In this document: positions 33,175 through 41,314 of the stretch, piece after piece
How positions within the stretch are numbered: position 1 is the stretch's first letter
Layout of the letters: every line of letters begins with the position of its first letter
DNA from: CALBPI01 sp038524795
GTDB taxonomy: Bacteria > Pseudomonadota > Gammaproteobacteria > Steroidobacterales > Woeseiaceae
DNA: 64,000 nt
Assembly: GCA_038524795.1 (NCBI GenBank)
Contig: JBCBIJ010000007.1
Span: 124,001 to 188,000, forward strand
Reading direction: 5' to 3'
Position numbers and translations under genes: made by a program
The notes under the pieces: generated by a model
Databases searched by the model: none
What the model was told of the DNA's origin: nothing
The model's input: only the letters and a program-made list of their open reading frames with translations

Positions 33175-34079
33175 CGTGAGGCTGCGGGGTCCGGCGAACG
33201 CAGGGCTTGCGCGAGAAACACCCAGATCAACGACAACACACCGCCGAAGAACGTACCCACCACCACGATCAGCGAGCGCTTGGGCCGAACGCGACGATCG
33301 GGCGGCTGCGCCGGGTCAATAATGCGGAAGGCGAACTCCTTAGTCCCGCGCGCGAGCATGAGCTTCTGAAGTTCGGACTCGACGAGCCGACCGACAGCCT
33401 GCTGCAGCGTCACCACATTCGTCTTCTGCATCTCTTCCTGCAGGTAGGCGACGTTGGCTTCGGCCTCGCGCAGGGTCCGCGCCCGCAGCTCGGCATTGAG
33501 CCGCTCGATGAGCACGCCGGCCCAGGCGGCGGCCTCATCGGGGTCGGTCCACTCGACGGCGACCGTGACAAGTCCGCTGCCGCGGTCCTCATCGACACGG
33601 AGAATGTCTTCGTGAAACGTGCGGATCGCGTCGCGGATGTCGGGTACGGCCTCAGGGTCGTCCGAGATCCAGCGCTGATTGTCGGCATCCCAATCGTCGG
33701 CGAACAGCACTGGAATGAGATTCTCGTCGGTGATGAAGTTGCCCGCGAAGTCGCGGGACAACAGCGTGGCGATGGCCTCTACAGAATCGCCACCACCCAC
33801 GTTGACGCCGGCAAGCGCCGCGAGGCCGCCGAGCTGGCCGGGCAGCGACGAGACGTCAGTGCGCTCAGCGGGCGCCAGCAGGACTTCGGCGCGGTACCAC
33901 TCTTTGGCGGTCAGCGCGTAGACGACGGACGCTACGGCAAACACGAACGTAATGCCGATGATGGACCACTTGCCCGCCCAGACGATGTTCCAGAGCTCGA
34001 CGAGCCGCACTTCCTCCTCGGGTGGCAGGTAGGCCGCGCTGCTTGCGGGCCCGTGTGCGCCCGACGGTCGATCAGACAT
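33171..34079 (-). CDS. wzz: Polysaccharide chain-length determinant (Wzz-type)
   Basis: A 302-residue Wzz/PCP family protein that sets the length of the polymer made by Wzy. It has an N-terminal membrane helix (WSIIGITFVFAVASVVYAL), a periplasmic helical region with coiled-coil character (AELRARTLREAEANVAYLQE), and a second helix near the C-terminus after PDRRVRPKRS (LIVVVGTFFGGVLSLIWVFL). ATG at 34079 is preferred because GGTGAG lies about 7 bases before it. It is the first gene of the operon and its stop overlaps the rmlB start (ATGA). Confidence 0.9.
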   Translation of the reverse strand: MSDRPSGAHGPASSAAYLPPEEEVRLVELWNIVWAGKWSIIGITFVFAVASVVYALTAKEWYRAEVLLAPAERTDVSSLPGQLGGLAALAGVNVGGGDSVEAIATLLSRDFAGNFITDENLIPVLFADDWDADNQRWISDDPEAVPDIRDAIRTFHEDILRVDEDRGSGLVTVAVEWTDPDEAAAWAGVLIERLNAELRARTLREAEANVAYLQEEMQKTNVVTLQQAVGRLVESELQKLMLARGTKEFAFRIIDPAQPPDRRVRPKRSLIVVVGTFFGGVLSLIWVFLAQALRSPDPAASR

Positions 34080-34309
34080 TTTTGTGCTCACCAAAAAAGC
34101 GGAACTGCGCCGCTCGCGAAACGGCCTTAATGCGAAGAAAGTCCGCGAGTTACGGCGTTATGGCACCGCACGCGCGCAGCCCGGAATGATAGTGGGGCAC
34201 GTCCCTTCGAACAAGCTGTGGGTTGCTGGTGAGCGCGCCGCGAGTGCGATAACCTCGATGCGTTCCGCGCGCGACGCGCGCCCTGACGAGCCGTATCGGA
34301 GGCCACAGA

Positions 34310-34684
34310 ATGACCCACCTCGAGCTTGCTGAGGCTCTGTTCGATGCCTTCGCCGATGGCGATGCCGATACAGTGCGCAGCCTGTGCGCCGCCGATGTCA
34401 CGGCGCGCCAGAACAAGAGCCCGCCGATGGACCTCGATACGCTGATCGAGTTCGCGATGGCGATTCACGGTGCGGTCGCAGACTTTCGTTACTCGGACGC
34501 GATTTGCACGCCCACGGCATCGGGCTTCGTCGAGGAGCACCGCGTGCGCGGCACCCTGCCCGACGGCACAGACCTGGATCTTGCCGCCTGCGTGGTCGCC
34601 GATGTTCGTGATGGCAAGGTCATTGACCTGCGAGAGTATGTCGACGGTTCGGCTGCCGCTGGACTGCTAAAGGCGCTGACCTGA
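34310..34684 (+). CDS. NTF2/SnoaL-like protein
   Basis: A 124-residue protein with the NTF2-like fold. The N-terminal helices read ELAEALFDAFADGDADTVRSL, then CAADVTARQNKSPP. The sheet includes FVEEHRVRGTLPDGTDLDLA and ends VRDGKVIDLREYVDGSAAAGLL. ATG has AGGCC/GGAGG upstream (34298-34304). It is a separate family member from those in the 9.5-15 kb region. It lies 7 bp before the DUF2165 gene and may share its transcript. Ligand or reaction is unknown. Confidence 0.85.
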   Translation: MTHLELAEALFDAFADGDADTVRSLCAADVTARQNKSPPMDLDTLIEFAMAIHGAVADFRYSDAICTPTASGFVEEHRVRGTLPDGTDLDLAACVVADVRDGKVIDLREYVDGSAAAGLLKALT

Positions 34685-34691
34685 CCCAGTC

Positions 34692-35189
34692 GTGAGCATC
34701 GCCCACCTGCGGCTGCTCAAGGCCGCGCTGATTGCCGCCGTCGCCGTCTGGGCTGCAGTGAGCCTCCTGAACAACGTCCTGAATTGGTCGGCAACGCTAG
34801 ACGCGGTGCGGGCCACGACTTCGATGGCCACATTCGATGGGGGTCCCGGCAGCTGGCAGGCCACCTCGAACCCGATCGTGATCTGGCTCGGTGCGCTGTT
34901 TATTGCCGGTGGCAAACTGGTATCTGCCGTGCTGTGCGCCGCGGGTGCCGTCGGCATGTGGCGCGCCCGCGCGGCGCAGGACGCGCGTTACGCGGCGTCG
35001 CGGCGTACCGCATTGATCGGCTGTGGCGTCGCGCTGTTTATGCTGTTCTTGGGCTTCATTGTGATCGCTGAAGTCTGGTACGGGCTTTGGCAGTCCGAAT
35101 CCCTGCGCGAGCCCGTGCTCGAATCCGCTATGCGTTACGCAGCATCGATCGCGTTGATTGCGTTGATTGTCGCGTTGCCCGAAGACTGA
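34692..35189 (+). CDS. DUF2165 family integral membrane protein
   Basis: A 165-residue protein with four predicted membrane helices (LKAALIAAVAVWAAVSLLNNV; IVIWLGALFIAGGKLVSAVL; ALIGCGVALFMLFLGFIVIA; AASIALIALIVAL). The conserved first loop WSATLDAVRATTSM and the motif VIAEVWYGLWQS identify the DUF2165 family of small inner-membrane proteins of unknown function. It reads from GTG, 7 bp after the NTF2-like gene. It converges on the 6-phosphogluconate dehydrogenase gene 8 bp away. Confidence 0.85.
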   Translation: MSIAHLRLLKAALIAAVAVWAAVSLLNNVLNWSATLDAVRATTSMATFDGGPGSWQATSNPIVIWLGALFIAGGKLVSAVLCAAGAVGMWRARAAQDARYAASRRTALIGCGVALFMLFLGFIVIAEVWYGLWQSESLREPVLESAMRYAASIALIALIVALPED

Positions 35190-35197
35190 GCAAGTGG

Positions 35198-36211
35198 TCA
35201 GTCCTTCTTCTCCACGTGCCCGCCGAAGCCCCGCCGCATCGCTGACAACACACGGTTCTGGTAGTCGGCTTCGCCGCGTGAGCTGAACCGTTCGTAGAGC
35301 GCGGTCGTGAGCACAGGTGTCGGGACGGCCTCGTCGATGGCGGCCTTGATAGTCCAACGACCTTCGCCAGAATCTGAAACACGGCCCGTGAATTCTTCGA
35401 GCGCCGAGTCGGCAGCCAGTGCGTCGGCAGTGATATCGAGGAGCCACGATGAGACGACGCTGCCGCGGCGCCATAGTTCGGTGATGTCGGCCACGTTGAA
35501 ATCGTACTGGTAGTGCTCAGGGTCGCGCATGGGCGTGGTTTCTGCGTCGGCCTCGTGATCCCGCTTACCGACGTTGGCGCTTCTCAAAATACCCAGGCCT
35601 TCGGCGTACGCGGCCATGAGGCCGTACTCGATGCCGTTGTGCACCATCTTCACGAAATGCCCCGCGCCGCAGGGCCCGCAATGCAGAAAGCCCTGGTCGG
35701 CGGTGCTGTCGCTGTCGCCGCGATTGCGCGTGGGCTCGATCTCGCCGCGACCCGGCGATAAGGCTTCGAAAATGGGGCTAAGACGCGCGACGGCTGCCGT
35801 CTCCCCACCAATCATGAGGCAGTAGCCGCGCTCGAGACCCCAAACGCCGCCGCTGGTGCCAACATCGATGTAGTGCAGGCCTTTCTCTTGCAGTGCCTTG
35901 GCCCGGCGCAGGTCGTCGATGTAGTAGGAATTGCCGCCGTCAATGAGGGTGTCGTCCTGGTCCAGCAGGGGCGCGAGCGCATCGATGCTGTCGTCAACGA
36001 CGGCCGCGGGCACCATGAGCCAGACGGCGCGTGGCGGCACCAGCGCCTGTGCCAGGCCCGCCAACGAGTCCACGCCCTTGGCACCGGCCGCCTGCAGCGC
36101 AGCGACGGCCTCGGGATTGGGGTCATAAACCACGCAATCGTGGCCCGCCGCCATGAGCCGCCTGGCCATGTTGCCGCCCATCCTGCCCAATCCGATAAGC
36201 CCAATCTGCAT
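35198..36211 (-). CDS. gnd: 6-phosphogluconate dehydrogenase, decarboxylating (short form)
   Basis: A 337-residue 6-phosphogluconate dehydrogenase that oxidatively decarboxylates to ribulose-5-phosphate in the pentose phosphate route. The cofactor loop GLIGLGRMGGNMARRL opens the protein. Catalytic segments are IDVGTSGGVWGLERGYCLM and GHFVKMVHNGIEYGLM (with the catalytic Lys and Asn). The helical C-terminal domain is shorter than in the 470-residue E. coli enzyme, matching the GndA/YqeC-like, often NAD-preferring, form. ATG at 36211 is used because the fold begins there. Confidence 0.92.
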   Translation of the reverse strand: MQIGLIGLGRMGGNMARRLMAAGHDCVVYDPNPEAVAALQAAGAKGVDSLAGLAQALVPPRAVWLMVPAAVVDDSIDALAPLLDQDDTLIDGGNSYYIDDLRRAKALQEKGLHYIDVGTSGGVWGLERGYCLMIGGETAAVARLSPIFEALSPGRGEIEPTRNRGDSDSTADQGFLHCGPCGAGHFVKMVHNGIEYGLMAAYAEGLGILRSANVGKRDHEADAETTPMRDPEHYQYDFNVADITELWRRGSVVSSWLLDITADALAADSALEEFTGRVSDSGEGRWTIKAAIDEAVPTPVLTTALYERFSSRGEADYQNRVLSAMRRGFGGHVEKKD

Positions 36212-36370
36212 GGTGTGCTCCCTGGAATCTGGCGCAGCGCCGGCCGCTGCGATGCAGCCCGCATGATAGCCGCAGTTCGCTTGGGCTCGGGGTAGATCTT
36301 CTGCGTCGCGGGACCGGGCCCAGCAGGGCACTAAAGCGTGTTACGCCGCCGCTAACACTGAGCGGTCGTT

Positions 36371-36571
36371 TTGGGGTCGCGACACAGCACGGGGACCTGC
36401 GCGATCGCTACTGCGCCGGCCCGGCAACACGGGCCGGCCGTAGTCATGCTGAGTTCGTCGGAACAACCGCGCGACGTCGGTCAGTCCGCAGACGACGAAG
36501 CCGTACGCCAGTACTTCGTCAAACCCATGCGCGCCGAGTACCTCGACACGATCGACGCCATGTTGCCTTAG
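36371..36571 (+). pseudogene. Remnant of a response-regulator receiver domain
   Basis: The frame ending at 36571 encodes VVMLSSSEQPRDVGQSADDE followed by YFVKPMRAEYL. This is the fourth strand (Ser/Thr switch), the helix and the fifth strand with the conserved Lys-Pro of receiver domains. The N-terminal half with the phosphorylated Asp is missing: upstream there is no credible start, only low-complexity sequence and a stop. It therefore looks like the tail of a degraded regulator. It lies 13 bp from the convergent end of a sensorless histidine kinase gene, a possible former partner. Codons upstream of 36441 are unlikely to be native coding. Confidence 0.6.
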
Positions 36572-36584
36572 CGTGCTGCGGCGC

Positions 36585-37277
36585 TTAGTCGACGCTGATG
36601 GGGATCTTCGCCGTCACGGTCGTGCCGGCACCGGGCGCGCTGGCTAGGGTCAGCGTGCCGCCAAGCGCGGCCGCCCGCGATTCAAGGTCGAGCAATCCCA
36701 GTGACCGGGTGGGTTCCAGCGCGGAACGATCGAAGCCCGAGCCGTCATCTCGCACCACAACGCTCACGGTATCGGGGGTTTGTTCAAAGACGACGTCCAC
36801 GCGTTGGGCATTGGCATGCTGCGCCACGTTGTTAAGCGCGAGCTCGACGATGCGCAGCAAGCCGATCTCGATGTGACCAGGTAGTCGCCGGGGCTCAGCG
36901 CCCGAGCGCTTCAGCCCGGCCTCGAGCCCCTGCTCGCGGCCGAATCGGTCGAGGGCCGCCTCGAGCGCACGCGTGAGCCCGAAATGATCGATAACGCCAG
37001 GCCGCAACCGACTCGCAATGCTGCGCGCGTCTTCGAGCAAGGAGTCGACATGGCCTTCGAGGTCGCGAAAGCAGGCCACCGCCGCGGACGGCAGCATCGG
37101 GTCCCGGGCCGCCTCGTGCAGCTGCATTTTCATGGCCGAAAGCGTCTGGCCCACAGAGTCGTGCACGGCACGGGCCACGGCAGCCCGCTCGGCCTCCTGT
37201 GACTGGCGCAGCCGCTCGGCCAGCAAATGCTGCAGCGCGAGCGCCTGCTTCGCGTCATTGTCGCTCCCACCGGTCAT
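36585..37277 (-). CDS. NarL-type sensor histidine kinase without sensor domain
   Basis: A 230-residue cytoplasmic histidine kinase core. The HisKA_3 dimerisation/phosphoacceptor helix carries ERAAVARAVHDSVGQTLSAM (His in the VHDSVGQ motif, about residue 39). The HATPase domain follows with the N-box ELALNNVAQHANA and G-box VVRDDGSGF and GLLDLESRAAALGG. No membrane segment, PAS or HAMP domain precedes the kinase, so sensing must come from elsewhere. No intact partner regulator gene adjoins it; the remnant at 36371-36571 may be what is left of one. Confidence 0.9.
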   Translation of the reverse strand: MTGGSDNDAKQALALQHLLAERLRQSQEAERAAVARAVHDSVGQTLSAMKMQLHEAARDPMLPSAAVACFRDLEGHVDSLLEDARSIASRLRPGVIDHFGLTRALEAALDRFGREQGLEAGLKRSGAEPRRLPGHIEIGLLRIVELALNNVAQHANAQRVDVVFEQTPDTVSVVVRDDGSGFDRSALEPTRSLGLLDLESRAAALGGTLTLASAPGAGTTVTAKIPISVD

Positions 37278-37295
37278 GTGTTCGAGTGTAACCGG

Positions 37296-37649
37296 CTAGC
37301 CCCAGCCGATCTCGTCGAGGTGTTCGTCATCGATACCGAAGAAGTGGGCGATCTCGTGAATCAGCGTGGTCTGGATTTCGCGGACCAATTCGGCCTCCGG
37401 CAGGCCCAGCGCCAGGTGCGGTTCACGGAACAGGTAGATCACATCGGGGACCACCCCGACGTCCTCGATGCTGCGTTCAGTCAGGGGTGTGCCCAGGTAC
37501 AGGCCCAGCAAGTCGGTCGCCTCTGGGTCGAGCTCTGGCCCGGGTCGGTCCTGGATGATGAGCTCGATGTTGTCGAGCGCAGTGCGGACCCAGTCGGGTA
37601 GGGAATCCAGCGTATTCCAGACAACGCTTTCAAATCTCTCAGGGGTCAT
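37296..37649 (-). CDS. Zincin-like metallopeptidase family protein
   Basis: A 117-residue protein of the small zincin-like metallopeptidase family. It carries the zinc motif TLIHEIAHFFGIDDEHLDEIG (H-E-x-x-H followed by a Glu/Asp-rich helix) at the C-terminus. Upstream is the conserved FESVVWNTLDSLPDWVRTAL and VIYLFREPHLAL. ATG at 37649 is chosen since the family starts MTPERFE-like. There is no signal peptide, so it is cytoplasmic. The biological substrate is unknown. It lies 18 bp upstream of the histidine kinase gene on the same strand. Confidence 0.88.
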   Translation of the reverse strand: MTPERFESVVWNTLDSLPDWVRTALDNIELIIQDRPGPELDPEATDLLGLYLGTPLTERSIEDVGVVPDVIYLFREPHLALGLPEAELVREIQTTLIHEIAHFFGIDDEHLDEIGWG

Positions 37650-37918
37650 GCCGCCGCAATCCTGACCGCGCTGCCGACGGTCGTCTGGCTCGGTGTAAAC
37701 CGCATTTGTGCGCATTGATACACATTTTAGGACCGCACACTCGCGTTGTGCCCTGCCTAACTAACTGATTACCGGCGAAACAGATGCGCATTATGTTTAC
37801 TTTACGTGTTCCTGTGGACGCAATTATGTCGCCTAAGTATGCTCCAGAAGCGGTCTGATCTAAGTAATAACAATAAAGAGATCAATGAATAACAACCTGT
37901 AAGGGACCGCATCATCTT

Positions 37919-37927
37919 AAAAGGAGA
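37919..37927 (+). promoter_or_regulatory. Strong ribosome-binding site of secreted-protein operon
   Basis: AAAAGGAGAG lies 6-7 bases before the ATG at 37934. It ends a 284-bp AT-rich intergenic stretch (37650-37933) that is clearly lower in GC than the rest of the window and presumably holds the promoter. I cannot place a confident -35/-10 pair. Confidence 0.6.
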
Positions 37928-37933
37928 GATGTA

Positions 37934-38518
37934 ATGAGAGCGCTTAGGCTTACCGCGATGTTCATCGTGGTGGCGTTGTTTGCGTTGACGAGTTCATCCG
38001 TCAATGCGACCAGCGTACTGCAGATGAACCTTGCGCAAATGATCAACAAGTCCGAAAAGGTCTTTGTTGGCACCGTCGTTGACTTGTCGGAGTCCCGTAT
38101 CGCTGTGGGCGGCGGTGAAGTTCCGGCGGTGACCTACACGTTCCGTGTAGGCGACACGTTTAAAGGCAGCTACGAAGAAGAAAAGGGCGTCAAGTTCACC
38201 ACGGTGACGATGCTCGGCACGATCAAGAACGTCAAAGAGGGCAAGCACCCGATCGTTGATTTCCCGTTGCTGCGCTTCGGCGAGGAATACCTCCTCGTCG
38301 TTGGTCACGCAGGTTCGACGGGCCTGACCACAACGGTAGGCCTGGGCCAGGGCAACTTTACGCTCTCGGGCGAAGATGGTGACAAGGTGGCGCTCAACGC
38401 TGCCAGCAACGTGGGTCTGTTCACGGGCATGAGCGTCGGCTTTACCGACGGCGTGGCTGTGCCCTACCCCGAACTCGCCGCACTGATCCGCGACATCGTG
38501 GGAGGTGCCGAGCAATGA
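37934..38518 (+). CDS. Secreted protein of unknown function, partner of the metzincin-like gene
   Basis: A 194-residue protein with a signal peptide (LTAMFIVVALFALTSSSVNA). The mature part begins SVLQMNLAQMINKSEKVFVGTVVDLSESR and includes AVTYTFRVGDTFKGSYEEEK. This strand pattern is common in secreted proteins found next to extracellular proteases in marine Proteobacteria, but I cannot name a family. It overlaps the next gene by 4 bp (ATGA), so they are translationally coupled and probably act together outside the cell. Confidence 0.78.
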   Translation: MRALRLTAMFIVVALFALTSSSVNATSVLQMNLAQMINKSEKVFVGTVVDLSESRIAVGGGEVPAVTYTFRVGDTFKGSYEEEKGVKFTTVTMLGTIKNVKEGKHPIVDFPLLRFGEEYLLVVGHAGSTGLTTTVGLGQGNFTLSGEDGDKVALNAASNVGLFTGMSVGFTDGVAVPYPELAALIRDIVGGAEQ

Positions 38519-41223
38519 AGAACCAGTCACTATTGCGGCGCTCGCTCGTCGCGGCTTCGGCCACGCTTGCTTCGGCATCGGTCCTCGCGGGCGGTCCGCT
38601 CAACACCAACCCGGCCGACCCGGACGGTGTGGAGCGCTGGCCGAACGGCGGTACCCAGATTCCGTACAACATTGACCAAGGTGGCCTGGGGCCGCTGAGT
38701 CCTGCAGAAGCGGTTGCGCTTGTTGAAGGCGCGCTGATGACCTGGACCAGCATCCCGACAGCCAGTAACGCCTACGTCACGACGGGACAGCTGGCCGAAG
38801 ACATCAACGAAACGAACTTCGCGCCGTTCATTCAAAACTTGTTCTTCGGCGAGAACACGGCTGATGGCCTGAGCCCCATCGTGTTCGACGAAGACGGTGC
38901 GATTTTCGCAGAGCTGTTTGGTCCGGGCACAGGCGTACTCGGCTTCGCCAGCACGGACACGCGTGACGCAGCCGGTACGCCGATCGAGGCCGTTCAGTTC
39001 CTCAACGGTGGCAGCATCCTGGGTGGCTTCCCGGTTGCCGACTTCGCGGGCGTCGTCTTCCACGAGTTCGGTCACTACTCGGGTCTAGGCCACACGGTGG
39101 TCAACGGCCAGAACATCGCCCTGGGCGATACGAGTGGCCCTTCGCCGCAGAACACCTACGGCAACTCGCCGGGTAACCAGACGGAAACGATGTACCCGTT
39201 CGCGCTCGTCGGTGGTGGTCAGGTTGATCCGCACGCCGATGACATCGCGATCATGTCGTTTCTCTACCCGGAGCCGGGCTTCTTCGCAAACTCGGGCACG
39301 ATTACGGGTAACGTTTTCGCACCGGATGGCTCGACGGGCCTCACGGGTGTCAACGTCATCGCACGTAACGTGGACAACCCGTTTGAAGATGCGGTCTCGG
39401 CGATCTCGGGCGACCGCCCGGGTATCGGTGGTCCGGGTACCTACACCCTCAACGGCCTGACACCGGGTGCGGAGTACACGATCCACATCGATCAGATCCT
39501 ACAAGGTGGGTTCTCGACAACGCCGCTGCAGCCGCTGCCCGGCTCCGAGGAGTTCTGGGACGCCAACGAGTCGAACAACATCGACACACCGGATGACCCG
39601 TCTACTTCGGATACGGTGAGCCCGATCGCGGGCGTTGCCAGCGCCGGCATCGACATTATCTTCAACGGCCTCGCGCCGGGCGATGATCTCGGTCTTGGTG
39701 ACGATGCGTTCACCGAAGTGTTCCTGCCCTTTGACTTCAGCATCTGCGGCCAGACCTTTGGCTCGGTGTTCGTCAACTCCAACGGCAGCATCACATTCGG
39801 TGCGGGTGACACGGACTTCAGCGAGTCGATCACGGAACACCTGCTGGGGCCGCCGCGGATCGCAGGCCTGTTTGACGATCTCAACCCGACGACGGGCGGC
39901 CGAATCTTCGTCGAAGACAACGGCAGCTCGTTCTCGATCGTTTACGAAGGCGTTCCCGAGTTCTTCGCAACAGGCAGCAACACGTTCACGATCACGCTCC
40001 TGAACGAGACGGCGCCGGCTGCTGCTACGGATCGCGGTGGCATTCGTGGCAACCGTGCTGCGCGCGGTGGTCGTGGCGCTGCCTCGCAGAGTCTGGGCAG
40101 CCCGGACAACAACCTGTTCACGATCAGCTACGGCACGATCACCGCTTCTGACGGTCTCGCCGGCTACAGCTGTGGCGGCGCGTTGAACCTGGGTGCTGAA
40201 ACGCCTGTGGATCTGACGGCATCCGACCTTGGCTTTGAAAGTCAGCGTCAGCCGGCCGTGTTCGAGTTGTTCTCGTTCTTTGATCCGAACGACACCTCGG
40301 GCAGCACGTTCCGCTTCGGCACGTTCACGCCGACCGATGGCTATGAGGAGAACGACTTTATCGAGACGGCGAGCCGCTTGCGCCTGCCGTTTGATACGAC
40401 GCGTCGCTTCACGGCGCTGGGCTTCGCCGATGCGGATCTCTATCAGTTCGATGGCCAGGCCGGTCAGACCTTCGTCGCGGAAACGTCCGGCGTCGTCGAC
40501 ACCGTGATGCTGTTGGGTATCATCTTGCCGGATGGCACGGTGCCGGTCATCGCGTTTGACGATGACGGTGGCGAGGGCACGTCCTCCGCACTGCAGGTGC
40601 CGCTGCCCGAAGACGCCACCTATGTTCTGGGCGTGTTCGGCTTCAGCGTGTTCGACACGGGACGCTACGGCCTGACGATGAACGCGATGGACGGCTTTGA
40701 GCTCGTGCTCGGTGACGACGATTCGGCGGAAGTCGATATCGGCTTCGCGTTCCCGTTCCAGGGCGAGGTGTACACGAGTGTGTTCGTGAACTCGAACGGT
40801 AACCTGACTTTCGGGTCGGGCGACACGGAGTTCTTGGAGTCGACGTTCGATCTGCTCAACGGTCAGCCGCGTATCGCACCGCTGTGGGACGATCTGTCAC
40901 CCAACCAGGGTGGCACGATTATCGTCGACGGTGATGCGGGCTCGTTGTCCGTGATGTTCAGCAACGTGCCTGAATTCCTGGGTGGTAACACGAACACGTT
41001 CACAGTCACGCTGACGCCAGATGGTGGCATTAGCGTCGAGTACGGCGTGATCGATGCGGCGGACGGCATCGCAGGCATTAGTGCTGGCGGTGGTGTCGCT
41101 GACCCGGGTTCGACGGACCTGTCAGCGGCGCCGAACCAGTCCAATGCTGGAACGGTGTACGAGCAGTTTGATTTCGCTAACCCGAATGATCTCGCTGATC
41201 TCATCATCAGCTACACCAACTAG
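38515..41223 (+). CDS. Secreted metzincin-like metalloprotease with nidogen-like repeats and PPC domain
   Basis: A 902-residue secreted protein with an N-terminal signal (LVAASATLASASVLA). The zinc motif HEFGHYSGLGH at residues 183-193 is the full H-E-x-x-H-x-x-G-x-x-H of metzincins, and ETMYPF (~residue 225) suits the Met-turn. Two similar modules follow: SVFVNSNGSITFGAGDTDF (~405) and SVFVNSNGNLTFGSGDTEF (~755), resembling the nidogen/extracellular beta modules. Between them is a pre-peptidase C-terminal domain (GYEENDFIETASRLRLPF). The C-terminus lacks a recognisable sorting tail. It is probably a secreted endopeptidase. The GC-rich terminator immediately follows. Confidence 0.85.
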   Translation: MKNQSLLRRSLVAASATLASASVLAGGPLNTNPADPDGVERWPNGGTQIPYNIDQGGLGPLSPAEAVALVEGALMTWTSIPTASNAYVTTGQLAEDINETNFAPFIQNLFFGENTADGLSPIVFDEDGAIFAELFGPGTGVLGFASTDTRDAAGTPIEAVQFLNGGSILGGFPVADFAGVVFHEFGHYSGLGHTVVNGQNIALGDTSGPSPQNTYGNSPGNQTETMYPFALVGGGQVDPHADDIAIMSFLYPEPGFFANSGTITGNVFAPDGSTGLTGVNVIARNVDNPFEDAVSAISGDRPGIGGPGTYTLNGLTPGAEYTIHIDQILQGGFSTTPLQPLPGSEEFWDANESNNIDTPDDPSTSDTVSPIAGVASAGIDIIFNGLAPGDDLGLGDDAFTEVFLPFDFSICGQTFGSVFVNSNGSITFGAGDTDFSESITEHLLGPPRIAGLFDDLNPTTGGRIFVEDNGSSFSIVYEGVPEFFATGSNTFTITLLNETAPAAATDRGGIRGNRAARGGRGAASQSLGSPDNNLFTISYGTITASDGLAGYSCGGALNLGAETPVDLTASDLGFESQRQPAVFELFSFFDPNDTSGSTFRFGTFTPTDGYEENDFIETASRLRLPFDTTRRFTALGFADADLYQFDGQAGQTFVAETSGVVDTVMLLGIILPDGTVPVIAFDDDGGEGTSSALQVPLPEDATYVLGVFGFSVFDTGRYGLTMNAMDGFELVLGDDDSAEVDIGFAFPFQGEVYTSVFVNSNGNLTFGSGDTEFLESTFDLLNGQPRIAPLWDDLSPNQGGTIIVDGDAGSLSVMFSNVPEFLGGNTNTFTVTLTPDGGISVEYGVIDAADGIAGISAGGGVADPGSTDLSAAPNQSNAGTVYEQFDFANPNDLADLIISYTN

Positions 41224-41236
41224 CTGAGCCCATGGC

Positions 41237-41254
41237 GCGGGCCGAAAGGCCCGC
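41237..41254 (+). terminator. GC-rich hairpin downstream of metzincin gene
   Basis: GCGGGCC-GAAA-GGCCCGC is a perfect 7-bp stem with a GNRA-type loop, 13 bp after the stop codon. It has no T run and probably acts with the terminator just downstream. Confidence 0.5.
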
Positions 41255-41263
41255 TGCCTTCGG

Positions 41264-41296
41264 AAAAGGGCGGCCATCGGCCGCCCTTTTCTTTTT
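41264..41296 (+). terminator. Rho-independent terminator
   Basis: A perfect 12-bp stem (AAAAGGGCGGCC / GGCCGCCCTTTT) with a 3-nt loop is followed by CTTTTTC. It lies between the convergent metzincin and ABC-transporter genes. The A/T ends make it usable from both strands. Confidence 0.9.
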
Positions 41297-41314
41297 CGGG
41301 TTGTATCTACGCGC

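Noticed and set aside
33207..34130. 307-codon plus-strand frame opposite wzz
   Set aside because: The minus-strand frame has membrane helices at both ends as expected of Wzz; the plus frame has none and is a shadow.
33950..34309. JUMPStart/ops element before the polysaccharide operon
   Set aside because: No GGCGGTAGCGT-like core could be found upstream of wzz or other locus promoters.
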